A stretch of 64,000 nucleotides of DNA from Geomobilimonas luticola (GTDB lineage: Bacteria > Desulfobacterota > Desulfuromonadia > Geobacterales > Geobacteraceae). The first letter of the stretch is position 1. Every line of letters begins with the position of its first letter. A model generated the notes under the pieces. The model was not told the DNA's origin and made no database searches. It saw only the letters and a program-made list of their open reading frames with translations. A program made the position numbers and the translations under genes. Where the stretch lies: the NCBI RefSeq assembly GCF_018476905.1, contig NZ_JAHCVK010000001.1, positions 806,001-870,000 on the forward strand, given 5' to 3'. This document shows positions 46,779-54,637 of this stretch, in pieces.

Positions 46779-47088
46779 ACGGAAACGGAAATGGAGGATT
46801 TTCCTCCTGCATATCATCCTTCTGCCGACGGTGATGTACGTCTTCTACTTCTTCACACTCGGCCCCAAGCCCTACACCGGCGTGGACGAAGCGGTGGTGG
46901 AGAAAATCGCGAAGGAGCATGGCCGGGAGGCGAGCCCCCCCCTGATCAACACGGAAGGGGATATGCTCCTCTTTGTCTTCCTCCTTGCCGGGGCGGTTGG
47001 CGGTTTTGCGGCCGGCTACGCCTGGCGGGTGCTGGTGAGCGAGAAAAAGGTCAAGACCCCTCCCGACGATGCCGGGCCCAAGGGATAG
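46771..47088 (+). CDS. cbiN: CbiN-like cobalt transporter component
   Basis: A 105-residue protein with two TM helices (about 10-30 and 65-87) flanking a short extracytoplasmic loop with YTGVDEAVVEKIAKEHG, the typical CbiN topology. CbiN supports metal loading into CbiM. Overlap with cbiM and a 4-base gap to cbiQ place it firmly in the transporter operon. Confidence 0.82.
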   Translation: MPERKRKWRIFLLHIILLPTVMYVFYFFTLGPKPYTGVDEAVVEKIAKEHGREASPPLINTEGDMLLFVFLLAGAVGGFAAGYAWRVLVSEKKVKTPPDDAGPKG

Positions 47089-47092
47089 CGGC

Positions 47093-47848
47093 ATGCACCA
47101 CTTCGTCCGACAACCTGCACTTGACGATCATCCCTTGACCCGCCTCGATGCGCGGGTGAAGCTCCTCAGCGCCCTGGCGCTCCTGTTGATGGTGATCAGC
47201 TGCAGGGGGATCGTTTTCCCCCTGCTGGTGGCGGGGATCTGCGGCGGAATATGTCTCTCTCTCGGCGTCCGCCCCAGGGTGCTGGCGCTCCGTTTCGCCG
47301 AACCGCTCTTCATCGCAGGGATGGTGCTGGTTCTCAAGCTCTTCTTCACCGGCACTGAGCCGCTCTTTTCCTTTTCCCTCGCCGGGTGGGAGGTGGTCGG
47401 CCATCGGGACGGGCTCATGGAAGGGGTCCGGATTGCCAGCCGGATCGCCGGGGCGGTAACGGTGGTGGCGGCGATAGGTTTCGCAACCCCCTTCACCGAC
47501 CTGATGGCGGCCCTGGCCTGGCTCCGGGTGCCAAAAGGGTTCATCGAGGTTGCGCTCTTCGCCTGGCGCTACCTGTTCCTCCTCCTGGACGACGCCCAGG
47601 TGGTCTATGCTGCCCAGAAGAACCGCCTCGGCTACGCCTGCTACCGGCGGGGGCTCCGTTCCTTCGGAACCCTGGCCGGGGCCCTGGTCATCAAGGCCTT
47701 CGACAACAGCCAGAACATTACCACCGCCATGGTACAGCGGGGCTACGACGGCACCATGCCGCTCATGAAGCACCGGCCGTTCCATGTCGGGGAAGTAGCG
47801 GTGGCACTGTTGGTTGTGGTCGGAATGGGGTTTGTCTGGAGTCTTTGA
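47093..47848 (+). CDS. cbiQ: ECF transporter transmembrane component CbiQ
   Basis: A 251-residue membrane protein of the EcfT family. The N-terminus has HPLTRLDARVKLL, and two coupling motifs with the Ala-Arg-Gly-like pattern are seen near the end (QKNRLGYACYRRG and VQRGYDGTMPL). It connects CbiM to the ATPase CbiO. ATG 47093 is chosen over upstream in-frame codons because it begins right after cbiN. cbiO is normally adjacent but here is pushed 480 bases away by a repeat-bounded ORF. Confidence 0.93.
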   Translation: MHHFVRQPALDDHPLTRLDARVKLLSALALLLMVISCRGIVFPLLVAGICGGICLSLGVRPRVLALRFAEPLFIAGMVLVLKLFFTGTEPLFSFSLAGWEVVGHRDGLMEGVRIASRIAGAVTVVAAIGFATPFTDLMAALAWLRVPKGFIEVALFAWRYLFLLLDDAQVVYAAQKNRLGYACYRRGLRSFGTLAGALVIKAFDNSQNITTAMVQRGYDGTMPLMKHRPFHVGEVAVALLVVVGMGFVWSL

Positions 47849-47857
47849 AAAAACGGA

Positions 47858-48313
47858 ATGGAACACGGAAAATGCGGAAATAACGGATAAAGGCGGATTT
47901 GTGAAACAGAAAGAACTCACTGATGCAATAATCTGCTGTTTCTATACGGTCTACAACACACTGGGGTACGGTTTTTTGGAAAAGGTGTACGAAAATGCTC
48001 TGAAGGTTGAACTGGGAAAAAGAGGACTTAAAGCTAAAGTCCAATATCCCATTACTGTCCAGTATAATGGTGAGCCGGTTGGAGAATATTTTGCCGATAT
48101 TCTTGTCGAAGACGAAGTGATTGTCGAAATCAAGGCTGCAAAAACGTTACTGAATGAACACGAGGCGCAGCTTCTCAATTATCTGAAAGGTACCGGCAAA
48201 GAGGTTGGACTTCTGTTGAATTTCGGACCATCGCCCCAAGTTAAAAGAAGGGTGTTTGACAATAGCCATTGATCCGCTTTTATCGGTTTTTTCCGAATTT
48301 TCCGTGTTCCATT
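47858..48313. mobile_element. Family-1 inverted-repeat cassette carrying a GxxExxY ORF
   Basis: The left arm 47858-47900 (AATGGAACACGGAAAATGCG... to GGCGGATTT) and right arm 48270-48313 (ATCCGCTTTTATCGG... to CCGTGTTCCATT) are near-perfect inverted repeats of about 43 bases. The ORF occupies the interior exactly: its GTG is the base after the left arm and its TGA is the first triplet of the right arm. It lies between cbiQ and cbiO. Empty copies of the repeat occur at 40092, 42081, 45891, 50511, 59940 and 61082. Confidence 0.8.
47901..48272 (+). CDS. GxxExxY protein (PD-(D/E)XK nuclease-like)
   Basis: A 123-residue protein with the name-giving motif GFLEKVY, near residues 24-30, and a PD-(D/E)XK-type core: Asp in EYFADILVED and ExK in VIVEIKAAK. 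The C-terminus ends NYLKGTGKEVGLLLNFG as in the family. It is AT-rich relative to its neighbours. AAGGCGG inside the left repeat arm could act as its ribosome-binding site. It interrupts the cobalt transporter genes and has no evident B12 role. No function is established for the family. Confidence 0.85.
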   Translation: MKQKELTDAIICCFYTVYNTLGYGFLEKVYENALKVELGKRGLKAKVQYPITVQYNGEPVGEYFADILVEDEVIVEIKAAKTLLNEHEAQLLNYLKGTGKEVGLLLNFGPSPQVKRRVFDNSH

Positions 48314-48331
48314 GAGGTTTAAGCTTTTTAC

Positions 48332-49180
48332 ATGACGGAATTACGAATTTCTCTAACCATTGAAAGTTATAAATACCCCGACGGCACGTTGGCGCTGGCG
48401 GATATCCGTCTTGACGTGAAACAGGGTGAGTTCTGCGGCATTCTCGGCTCCAACGGTTCGGGGAAGACGACGCTGCTGAAGATCATGGACGGCCTGATCA
48501 AGGAATACACCGGACAGGTTGCGCTGGATGGGGAGGACGTGCGCCGGCTCCACCCCCGCGATATCTACCGGAAGGTGGGGCTGGTGTTCCAGAACCCGGA
48601 CGATCAGCTCTTCGCCCACACGGTGTTCGAGGACGTGGCCTTCGGCCCGCGCAACATGGGGTTCGACGAGCCGGAGGTGAAGCGGCGCGTGGAGGGGGCG
48701 TTGGCGAGCGTGGAGATGGCCGAGTACGGGGGGAAGAACATCCATGCCCTCAGCTTCGGCCAGAAGAAGCGGGTCTGCATCGCCGGACTCCTTGCCATGG
48801 GGCACGGGATACTCCTCCTCGACGAGCCGACCGCCGGCCTCGATCCCATGGGGGAACACCGGATGCTGGAACTGCTCACCAGGCTCAACCGGGATGAGGG
48901 GGTGACCATCGTCATGGCGACCCACAGCGTCGACCTGGTGCCGCTGTTCCTCCATCGTCTCCATATTCTGAGCAAGGGAAGGCTGGTGCGCGGCGGCACC
49001 CCGGAAGAGGTGTTCACCGCTCCGGCCGAGCTGGAGCAGGTGAAACTCCGTCTCCCCCACATTGCCGAGCTGATCCATCGGCTCACCCACGAGGACGGCC
49101 TTCCGTTTCAGCGCCTCCCCCTCACCGTCGGCGAGGCACGGCGGGAGATTGTGGAAATGGTGCAGAGAAAACCGAATTAA
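48332..49180 (+). CDS. cbiO: Cobalt ECF transporter ATPase CbiO
   Basis: A 282-residue ABC ATPase. Walker A GSNGSGKTT, Q-loop VFQNPDDQLF, signature LSFGQKKRV (Gln for Gly variants are common here), Walker B LLLDEPTAGLDP and switch His in MATHSVDL. It energises CbiMNQ. The ATG follows GAGGTTTAAGCTTTTTAC. Its TAA stop forms part of the left arm of the repeat at 49177. Confidence 0.94.
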   Translation: MTELRISLTIESYKYPDGTLALADIRLDVKQGEFCGILGSNGSGKTTLLKIMDGLIKEYTGQVALDGEDVRRLHPRDIYRKVGLVFQNPDDQLFAHTVFEDVAFGPRNMGFDEPEVKRRVEGALASVEMAEYGGKNIHALSFGQKKRVCIAGLLAMGHGILLLDEPTAGLDPMGEHRMLELLTRLNRDEGVTIVMATHSVDLVPLFLHRLHILSKGRLVRGGTPEEVFTAPAELEQVKLRLPHIAELIHRLTHEDGLPFQRLPLTVGEARREIVEMVQRKPN

Positions 49181-49423
49181 CAGGGATATTCAGGATAATC
49201 AGGATAAAATTAAAAATCTATAAATCCAAACGGCAATTGAACACGGAAAAAGCGGATAAGATCAGATAAAGGCGGATGAACCCCAAATTTCAGGTTTCAC
49301 CCGAAAGTCCATTGAGGTTGTGGCCTGAATCAGTAGCTGTCCTGGTTTTTCGACATTTTTGTGTTCCAAATGCTTTTTTCAGTTTCTTGTCTTAATCCTG
49401 ATTATCCTGAATATCCCTGTTAA
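49177..49423. repeat. Family-2 inverted repeat (AACAGGGATATTC), empty or decayed
   Basis: The 29-base left arm (49177-49205, TTAACAGGGATATTCAGG...) is the perfect inverse of 49395-49423. The interior (~190 bases) has no ORF and includes a family-1 arm near 49238-49283 (GAACACGGAAAAAGCGGATA) and a facing AGGTTTCACCC...CCATTGAGG remnant. The same family bounds the ORF at 57133. Confidence 0.88.
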
Positions 49424-49444
49424 ATATGCTTATGTGAGGTTTGT

Positions 49445-49828
49445 ATGAAAACTGCAATTCTGCTCATGGCCCACGGGAGCCGCATCCCCGAGGCGAATGA
49501 CGCCGTGCACGAGATCGCCGCCATGGTGAAGGAGATGACCGGGTACGACAACGTGGAGGTGTCGTTCCGGGAGCAGCACAAACCCGACATCCAGCAGGGG
49601 ATCGACGCCTGCGTGGCGAAAGGGGCTGAGCGGATCATTCTCATGCCGTACTTCCTCTTCATCGGGGCCCACGTGCAGGAGGACCTGCCGGCGGAGATGG
49701 CCGAGGCGCGCCAGCGTCATCCCCAGGTGGAGTTTGCCATGGGAAAACACCTGGGGGTGCACCGGAAGCTGGCAGAGGTGGTGGTGGAGCGGATCGCCGA
49801 GTCACTGACCGCCACGGGGTGGCACTGA
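49445..49828 (+). CDS. cbiX: Sirohydrochlorin cobaltochelatase CbiX (short form)
   Basis: A 127-residue CbiX-S type chelatase that inserts cobalt into sirohydrochlorin, the first committed step of the anaerobic pathway. MAHGSRIPEAN carries the metal-binding His, and PYFLFIGAHVQEDL the second. The short form acts as a homodimer. The stop overlaps the cbiC start (TGATG). GAGGTTTGT upstream. Confidence 0.93.
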   Translation: MKTAILLMAHGSRIPEANDAVHEIAAMVKEMTGYDNVEVSFREQHKPDIQQGIDACVAKGAERIILMPYFLFIGAHVQEDLPAEMAEARQRHPQVEFAMGKHLGVHRKLAEVVVERIAESLTATGWH

Positions 49829-50472
49829 TGTCGGTACATCTCCGGCCGGAAGAGATCGAAGCCCGGTCGTTTGCCATGATCGAGGCCGAGGTGGGGGCTC
49901 ACCCCTGGTCCGCCGTCGAGTGGCCGGTGGTGCGCCGGGTGATCCACACGAGCGCCGATTTCGAGTATGCCCGGTCCATGGTCTTTTCCTCCACCGCCAT
50001 TGCGGCGGGGGTTGCCGCCCTTGCCCGCGGGCGCGGCATCGTCACCGACACCACCATGGCCCTGGCCGGCATCGCCAAGCCGCGCCTGGCACGCTTCGGT
50101 ATCCAGGGGAGCTGCTTCGTGGCCGATCCGGAGGTGGCGCAGAAAGCCAGTTCCCTCGGTATCACCCGCTCCATCCTTGCCATGCGCAAGGGGGCGGCCG
50201 ATCCGGGGAACGGCATCTTCGTCATCGGCAACGCCCCGACCGCGCTGTTCGAGCTGATCCGCCTCATCCGGGAGGAGCATATGCGCCCCGACCTCATCGT
50301 CGGCCTTCCCGTCGGCTTCGTAGGCGCTGCGGAAAGCAAGGCGGCCCTCGTGGAGCTGGAACGGGAGTTCCCCGATCTTCCCTTCATCACCAACCGGGGA
50401 CGCAAGGGTGGGTCCAACGTGGCGGCGGCGGTGGTGAACGCGCTGTTGATACTTGCTGAAGAGAATAGCTGA
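49828..50472 (+). CDS. cbiC: Cobalt-precorrin-8 methylmutase CbiC
   Basis: A 214-residue enzyme that moves the C11 methyl group to C12 to give cobyrinic acid. The catalytic His lies in RRVIHTSADFEYA, with TDTTMALAGI and GLPVGFVGAAESK also conserved. ATG 49828 shares a base with the cbiX stop; an upstream GTG at 49819 would add only three codons. Confidence 0.94.
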   Translation: MSVHLRPEEIEARSFAMIEAEVGAHPWSAVEWPVVRRVIHTSADFEYARSMVFSSTAIAAGVAALARGRGIVTDTTMALAGIAKPRLARFGIQGSCFVADPEVAQKASSLGITRSILAMRKGAADPGNGIFVIGNAPTALFELIRLIREEHMRPDLIVGLPVGFVGAAESKAALVELEREFPDLPFITNRGRKGGSNVAAAVVNALLILAEENS

Positions 50473-50510
50473 TGGGGCGATGATGAGCGCGAATAGCCAC
50501 GAATAAAAGC

Positions 50511-50599
50511 AAATAGGACACGGAAAAGGCGAAAGCTGCGGATAAAGGCAAGAAAAAGGGTGTTTCGATCAGATTGTTTCGTTTCTTCCGCGTCCTATT
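50511..50599. repeat. Family-1 inverted repeat, short/degenerate
   Basis: AATAGGACACGGAAAAGGCG (left) and CTTCCGCGTCCTATT (right) face each other in the cbiC-PPOX gap. The inner pairing is partly lost. Confidence 0.7.
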
Positions 50600-50612
50600 G
50601 ACAAAGGTAATC

Positions 50613-51155
50613 ATGCGCAAACAGAACAAGAAGATCATCGATTCGGCGGTCATCATCAACCTGCTGGACACCTGCCCCGTAGGACGCCTCGGGACGGTGG
50701 GCGCGGACGGCTGGCCCATGGTGAAGCCGCTCAACTTCGCCTACCGCGAGGGGCGGATTTACTTCCACTGTGCCCTGCAGGGGGAGAAGCTGGACGATAT
50801 CCGCCGCGACCCCCGTGTCTGCTTCGAAGTTGACCTCCCGATCGCTTACGTGAAAGGGGCTCCCGACAACCCCTGCCGGGCCGAGTACCTCTACCGGAGC
50901 GTCATTATCCGGGGGCGGGCCGTTATCGTGGAGGATCGGGGGGAGCAGATCGCCGCCCTCGACGCCCTCATGCGCAAGTACCAGCCGGAAGGGGGATACG
51001 GCCCCTACCCGGAGGAGAAGCTTGCCCTGACCGGCATCGTCCGGATCGATATCGAGGATCTGTCGGGGAAGGAGGAACTGGGGAAGGACGGGATGCGGGA
51101 ACGGGCGTTGCAGCTTATGGCCGAAGAGGCACCGCTGCCGGTGGTTTTTGAGTAG
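50613..51155 (+). CDS. Pyridoxamine 5'-phosphate oxidase-family flavoprotein (NimA-like)
   Basis: A 180-residue split-barrel protein resembling PPOX/NimA-type FMN- or haem-binding proteins: TCPVGRLGTVGADGWPMVKP, then IYFHCALQGEKLDDIRRDPR and VCFEVDLP. The substrate is unknown. It sits between cbiC and cbiD, so a redox step in corrin synthesis is conceivable, especially since no cbiJ is seen here. That link is inference only. ATG 50613 follows AAAGG. Confidence 0.85.
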   Translation: MRKQNKKIIDSAVIINLLDTCPVGRLGTVGADGWPMVKPLNFAYREGRIYFHCALQGEKLDDIRRDPRVCFEVDLPIAYVKGAPDNPCRAEYLYRSVIIRGRAVIVEDRGEQIAALDALMRKYQPEGGYGPYPEEKLALTGIVRIDIEDLSGKEELGKDGMRERALQLMAEEAPLPVVFE

Positions 51156-51188
51156 TAATCACGTCGTTGCATATGAACCTTTTAAAAT

Positions 51189-51302
51189 TTCCCCCCTCCC
51201 TCGATGGGAGGGGGTCGGGGGGAGGGTGATCTGCACATGACAGATTCCTTTGGCACATTCACCCCCACCCTGGCTCCCCCATCAAGGGGCGGGGGAACAC
51301 TC
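51189..51302. repeat. C/G-rich inverted repeat, empty
   Basis: Left block CCCCCCTCCCTCGATGGGAG then GGTCGGGGGGAGGGTGAT; right block ATTCACCCCCACCCTGG then CTCCCCCATCAAGGGG. The blocks are imperfect inverses, about 27 bases apart, in the gap before cbiD. Confidence 0.75.
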
Positions 51303-51330
51303 CAAGATTTTGTTTTTCAGAGATTTCACT

Positions 51331-52449
51331 ATGGGCAGAAAAAATCTTCGCCACGGCTATACGACCGGCGCCTGTGCGGCGGCGGCCGCCAAGGGGGCTG
51401 CGCAGATGCTGCGGGACCAGGCTCTCGTGGATGCGGTCGACCTCAATCTGCCGACCGGCGAAACAGCCCGGTTCACGCTCCATGGCCAGCAGCTGACGGA
51501 TACCACTGCCTCCTGCTATGTGGTCAAGGACGCGGGGGATGATCCGGACGTGACCAATGGCGCGGAAGTCCATGTGACCATCCGGGTGGAGTTCTTCACA
51601 CCCCACCGGATCGTCATCGAGGGAGGGACGGGGATCGGCAGGGTGACCAAGCCCGGTCTGGCGGTGCCGCCGGGGGAGTGGGCCATCAATCCCGTGCCGC
51701 GCCGGATGATAACGGAGGCTATCAAGGAAGTGCTGGCCATGCGCTGCATGCCGGCGACCCTGACGACGACGGTCAGCATCCCCAACGGCGCGGAACTGGC
51801 GAAAAAGACGCTGAACGAGCGGCTCGGCATCGTCGGAGGGCTCTCCATCCTGGGCACCACCGGCATCGTCCGTCCCATCTCGGCGAAGGCGTGGACCGAC
51901 ACCATCGATACCTCCCTCGACGTGGCCCTGGCCTGCGGCTGCCGGACGGTGGTCCTTTCCACGGGGCGGACCAGCGAACTGGTGGCGCAGAAAGCCGGGA
52001 TCGGGGACCCGGGATCCGGGACCGGTGAAGCCCTTGAGGAAGAAGCCTTCGTTATGATGGGAGACCATGTGGGGTATGCCCTGCGTGCCTGTGTCCGGAA
52101 AGGAGTGAAAGGGGTGGTCATCGCCGGTCAGTTCGCCAAGCTCCTGAAGATCGCCTGCGGCCATGAGCAGACCCACGTCAGCTCGTCGGAACTGGACCTG
52201 AAGATGTTGGCCGAATGGTTTGCTGATACCAGTCCCCGGTCCTTTAGGCCCGACGTCTGGGTCCCAATCCCCGGTTACTGCCGCAATGCCAACACCGCCC
52301 GCCACGTGCTGGAGGCGTCGGGAAACGACCGGTCGCTGGTGGAAATGGTCTGCGACAGGGTGAAGCGGTTTGCCGGCGAGGTGGCGCCCGGTGTCGGGGT
52401 GAAAGTTTTATTGGCAGGGTACAACGCAGAAGTGCTATATTTCGGGTAA
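51331..52449 (+). CDS. cbiD: Cobalt-precorrin-5B C1-methyltransferase CbiD
   Basis: A 372-residue enzyme. LRHGYTTGACAAAAAKGA, GIGRVTKPGL and KGVVIAGQFAKLLKIACGH are conserved. Two segments look like in-frame repeat insertions: GIGDPGSGTGEAL (about 222-234, GGGACC units) and TSPRSFRPDVWVPIPGYC (about 300-317), the latter nearly matching the reverse complement of the addA element. The start is set at MGRKNLRHG, the usual CbiD N-terminus. Confidence 0.93.
   Translation: MGRKNLRHGYTTGACAAAAAKGAAQMLRDQALVDAVDLNLPTGETARFTLHGQQLTDTTASCYVVKDAGDDPDVTNGAEVHVTIRVEFFTPHRIVIEGGTGIGRVTKPGLAVPPGEWAINPVPRRMITEAIKEVLAMRCMPATLTTTVSIPNGAELAKKTLNERLGIVGGLSILGTTGIVRPISAKAWTDTIDTSLDVALACGCRTVVLSTGRTSELVAQKAGIGDPGSGTGEALEEEAFVMMGDHVGYALRACVRKGVKGVVIAGQFAKLLKIACGHEQTHVSSSELDLKMLAEWFADTSPRSFRPDVWVPIPGYCRNANTARHVLEASGNDRSLVEMVCDRVKRFAGEVAPGVGVKVLLAGYNAEVLYFG
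51995..52026. repeat. GGGACC-type repeat inside cbiD (in-frame)
   Basis: CCGGGATCGGGGACCCGGGA followed by TCCGGGACCGGT; encodes a Gly/Pro-rich loop of CbiD. Confidence 0.6.
52228..52277. repeat. GGGCCTAAAGG palindromic element inside cbiD (in-frame)
   Basis: The reverse complement reads ...GGGGATTGGGACCCAGA, CGT, CGGGCCTAAAGGACCGGGG, the same order of blocks as 11421-11474 in addA. The ORF reads through it. Confidence 0.75.
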
Positions 52450-52547
52450 AATTTAGACGGTTTTTTTATGTGGTGCGGTTTATAACTAGTGTTGCCGAAG
52501 AGTTGCGCAGATAGTGCGGAAAAGAGTTCATTTCACAGGAGGGGGAT

Positions 52548-53765
52548 ATGCCTCAGCAGAAGGTCTATCTGGTCGGTGCCGGCATCGCGGGATGGGAAGG
52601 ATTCGGCTCCAAGGCGCTGGAGGTGATCAACAAGGCCGACGTACTCATCGGGCACAAGCGGCACCTGGATATTTTCCCCGACTTTGCGGGGGAGAAGCAG
52701 GTGCTCGGCGATCTTTCCCTCATGCTCGACTTTCTCAAGAAGACGGAGAAACGGGTGGTGGTGCTCGGTTCCGGCGACCCGAACTTCTTCGGGGTGGGAC
52801 GGTTCCTCCTGCGCAACCTTCCCAAGGAGCGGGTCGAGATATTCCCCAACGTGACGAGCATCCAGTACGCCTTCGCCCGGATCAAGGAGCCGTGGGACGA
52901 TGCCATCTTCGTCTCCGTCCACGGCCGGGGGATGAAGGGGGCCATCGACCGGATCATCGCCGCGGAGAAGGTGGCGATCCTTACCGACGAGACCAATTCG
53001 CCGGCGGCCATAGCGAAGGAGCTGATCGCCCGCGGTGCCGAGGGTTACGATGCCTGGCTCTGCGAGGATCTGGGGATGGCGGGCGAGAAGTTCACCAGGA
53101 CCGACGTCAAGGGGCTGGTTGATATTTCCGCCTCGGCGCTCAACATCCTCATCCTCATCAAGGCGTGGGAACCGTCTCTTACCCAGTATCCGCTCATGGG
53201 GATCGACGACGACGAGTTCGCCACCGCCAAGAAGCTCATCACCAAGCAAGAGGTGCGGGCGGTCACCCTGGGGAAACTGCAGCTTCAGGACGACCTGATC
53301 ATGTGGGACATCGGCGCGGGGAGCGGTTCGGTCTCCATCGAGGCGTCCAACCTCCTCCCCAACGGCCGGATATTCGCTTTGGAGAAGAACCCCCAGTACC
53401 TGGCATTCATCCGGGACAACCTGAAGAAGTTCGTCGCCCGCAATGTCATGCTCATCGAGGCGTACGCGCCGGAGGGGCTGGACGATCTTCCCGATCCGGA
53501 CCGTGTCTTCATCGGTGGCTCCGGCGGCATGCTCGACGAGATCATCGATGCGGTAGCGCGGCGTCTGAAGCCGGACGGACGGATCGTCCTCAATGCCGTG
53601 ACCCTGGACACCCTCACCAAGGCGGTGGAATTCCTGGAGGACCACGGCTACACCGTGGAGGTGACCTGTGTCAACATCGCCAAGACCCGGGGGCTGACCG
53701 AGTACAAGATGTTCGAGGCGCATAATCCGGTGTACATTGTCGCCGCCTGGAAAGGCGAAGAGTAG
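52548..53765 (+). CDS. cbiET: Bifunctional cobalt-precorrin-7 methyltransferase/decarboxylase CbiET (CobL-like)
   Basis: A 405-residue fusion. The N-terminal CbiE domain (about 1-205; VYLVGAGIAGWEGFGSKAL, VVVLGSGDPNFFG) methylates C5; the C-terminal CbiT domain (about 215-405; MWDIGAGSGSVSIEAS) methylates C15 and decarboxylates the acetate side chain. Strong RBS (CAGGAGGGGG). The 120-bp element follows one base after the stop. Confidence 0.94.
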   Translation: MPQQKVYLVGAGIAGWEGFGSKALEVINKADVLIGHKRHLDIFPDFAGEKQVLGDLSLMLDFLKKTEKRVVVLGSGDPNFFGVGRFLLRNLPKERVEIFPNVTSIQYAFARIKEPWDDAIFVSVHGRGMKGAIDRIIAAEKVAILTDETNSPAAIAKELIARGAEGYDAWLCEDLGMAGEKFTRTDVKGLVDISASALNILILIKAWEPSLTQYPLMGIDDDEFATAKKLITKQEVRAVTLGKLQLQDDLIMWDIGAGSGSVSIEASNLLPNGRIFALEKNPQYLAFIRDNLKKFVARNVMLIEAYAPEGLDDLPDPDRVFIGGSGGMLDEIIDAVARRLKPDGRIVLNAVTLDTLTKAVEFLEDHGYTVEVTCVNIAKTRGLTEYKMFEAHNPVYIVAAWKGEE

Positions 53766-53885
53766 GCGAATCCGCCTTCACGCGGATAGCTGCGTTGCCG
53801 CGTCGTCGCTCTCCTCGACGTAGCGCTGCTACGCCTGCGTCGGCTCCTCCTTGCTGCCTTGCTCTTCGCGCGAAATCGGATTCGC
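53766..53885. repeat. 120-bp palindromic element, copy B
   Basis: Exactly 120 bp with perfect 9-bp inverted ends (GCGAATCCG/CGGATTCGC) and the core GACGTAGCGCTGCTACGCC shared with the copy at 42841-42960. It lies directly after the cbiET stop codon. Confidence 0.85.
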
Positions 53886-53926
53886 TGCTGGTGCTTGTTA
53901 AAATCTGGTTCCGAAAGGATCGGTGA

Positions 53927-54637
53927 ATGGCAAAGATATATGCGGTCGGGGTGGGCCCCGGCGACCCGGAACTTTTGACCCGCAAGGCCGAGCGGATCAT
54001 CCGGCAGGTCCCGGTCATCTGCTCCCCCACCGGCGCCGCCGATGCCGCCAGCTACGCCCTCTCCATCGTCGAGGAGTTCCTCGACCGTTCCCGCCAGGAG
54101 GTGCTCGTCCAGGTATTCCCCATGAAAAAGGACCCGGCCGACCTGGAGCCGTTCTGGCAGGAGGCCGCCGCCCAGGTGGCGGAGCGGGTCCGCCATGGGC
54201 AGGACGTGGCCTTCATCACCATCGGCGACCCGTTCCTCTACTCCACCTTTCTCTACCTTTACCGCATCTTCCGCGAACAGTATCCCGAGATCCCCGTCGA
54301 GGTAGTTCCCGGTATCTCCAGCGTCGGCGCCGCCGCCGTTGCCGCCGGGCTCCCCCTCGGCATGGCCGCCGAGCGGATCGCCATCCTTCCCGCCACCTTC
54401 GAGACGGAGAAGCTCCTCAAGACCCTCATCGACTTCGACACCGTGGTCTTCATGAAGGTGCACCGGGTCTTTGACCAGGTCTACGGCATGCTCAAGGCCC
54501 TGGGGCTGGAAAAGAAGGGGGCCTTCATCCGGCGGGTCGGGTCGGCGGAGGAAGAGGTGGTGTACGACCTGGCGTCCCTGGTGGGGCAGAAGCTGGATTA
54601 CCTGTCGTTGCTGATTATCAGGAAAGACGAGCGATGA
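53927..54637 (+). CDS. cbiL: Cobalt-precorrin-2 C20-methyltransferase CbiL
   Basis: A 236-residue SAM-dependent tetrapyrrole methylase. YAVGVGPGDPELLTRKA at the N-terminus, AFITIGDPFLYSTF and VVPGISSVGAAA are characteristic. It adds the C20 methyl group. The stop is part of ATGA with the downstream DUF559 ORF, so that ORF is translationally coupled to cbiL. Confidence 0.94.
   Translation: MAKIYAVGVGPGDPELLTRKAERIIRQVPVICSPTGAADAASYALSIVEEFLDRSRQEVLVQVFPMKKDPADLEPFWQEAAAQVAERVRHGQDVAFITIGDPFLYSTFLYLYRIFREQYPEIPVEVVPGISSVGAAAVAAGLPLGMAAERIAILPATFETEKLLKTLIDFDTVVFMKVHRVFDQVYGMLKALGLEKKGAFIRRVGSAEEEVVYDLASLVGQKLDYLSLLIIRKDER

Noticed and set aside
49238-49318. Complete family-1 repeat inside the family-2 repeat
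   Set aside because: The left-type arm is clear but the facing arm is too degraded to call a full element, so it is described only as a remnant.
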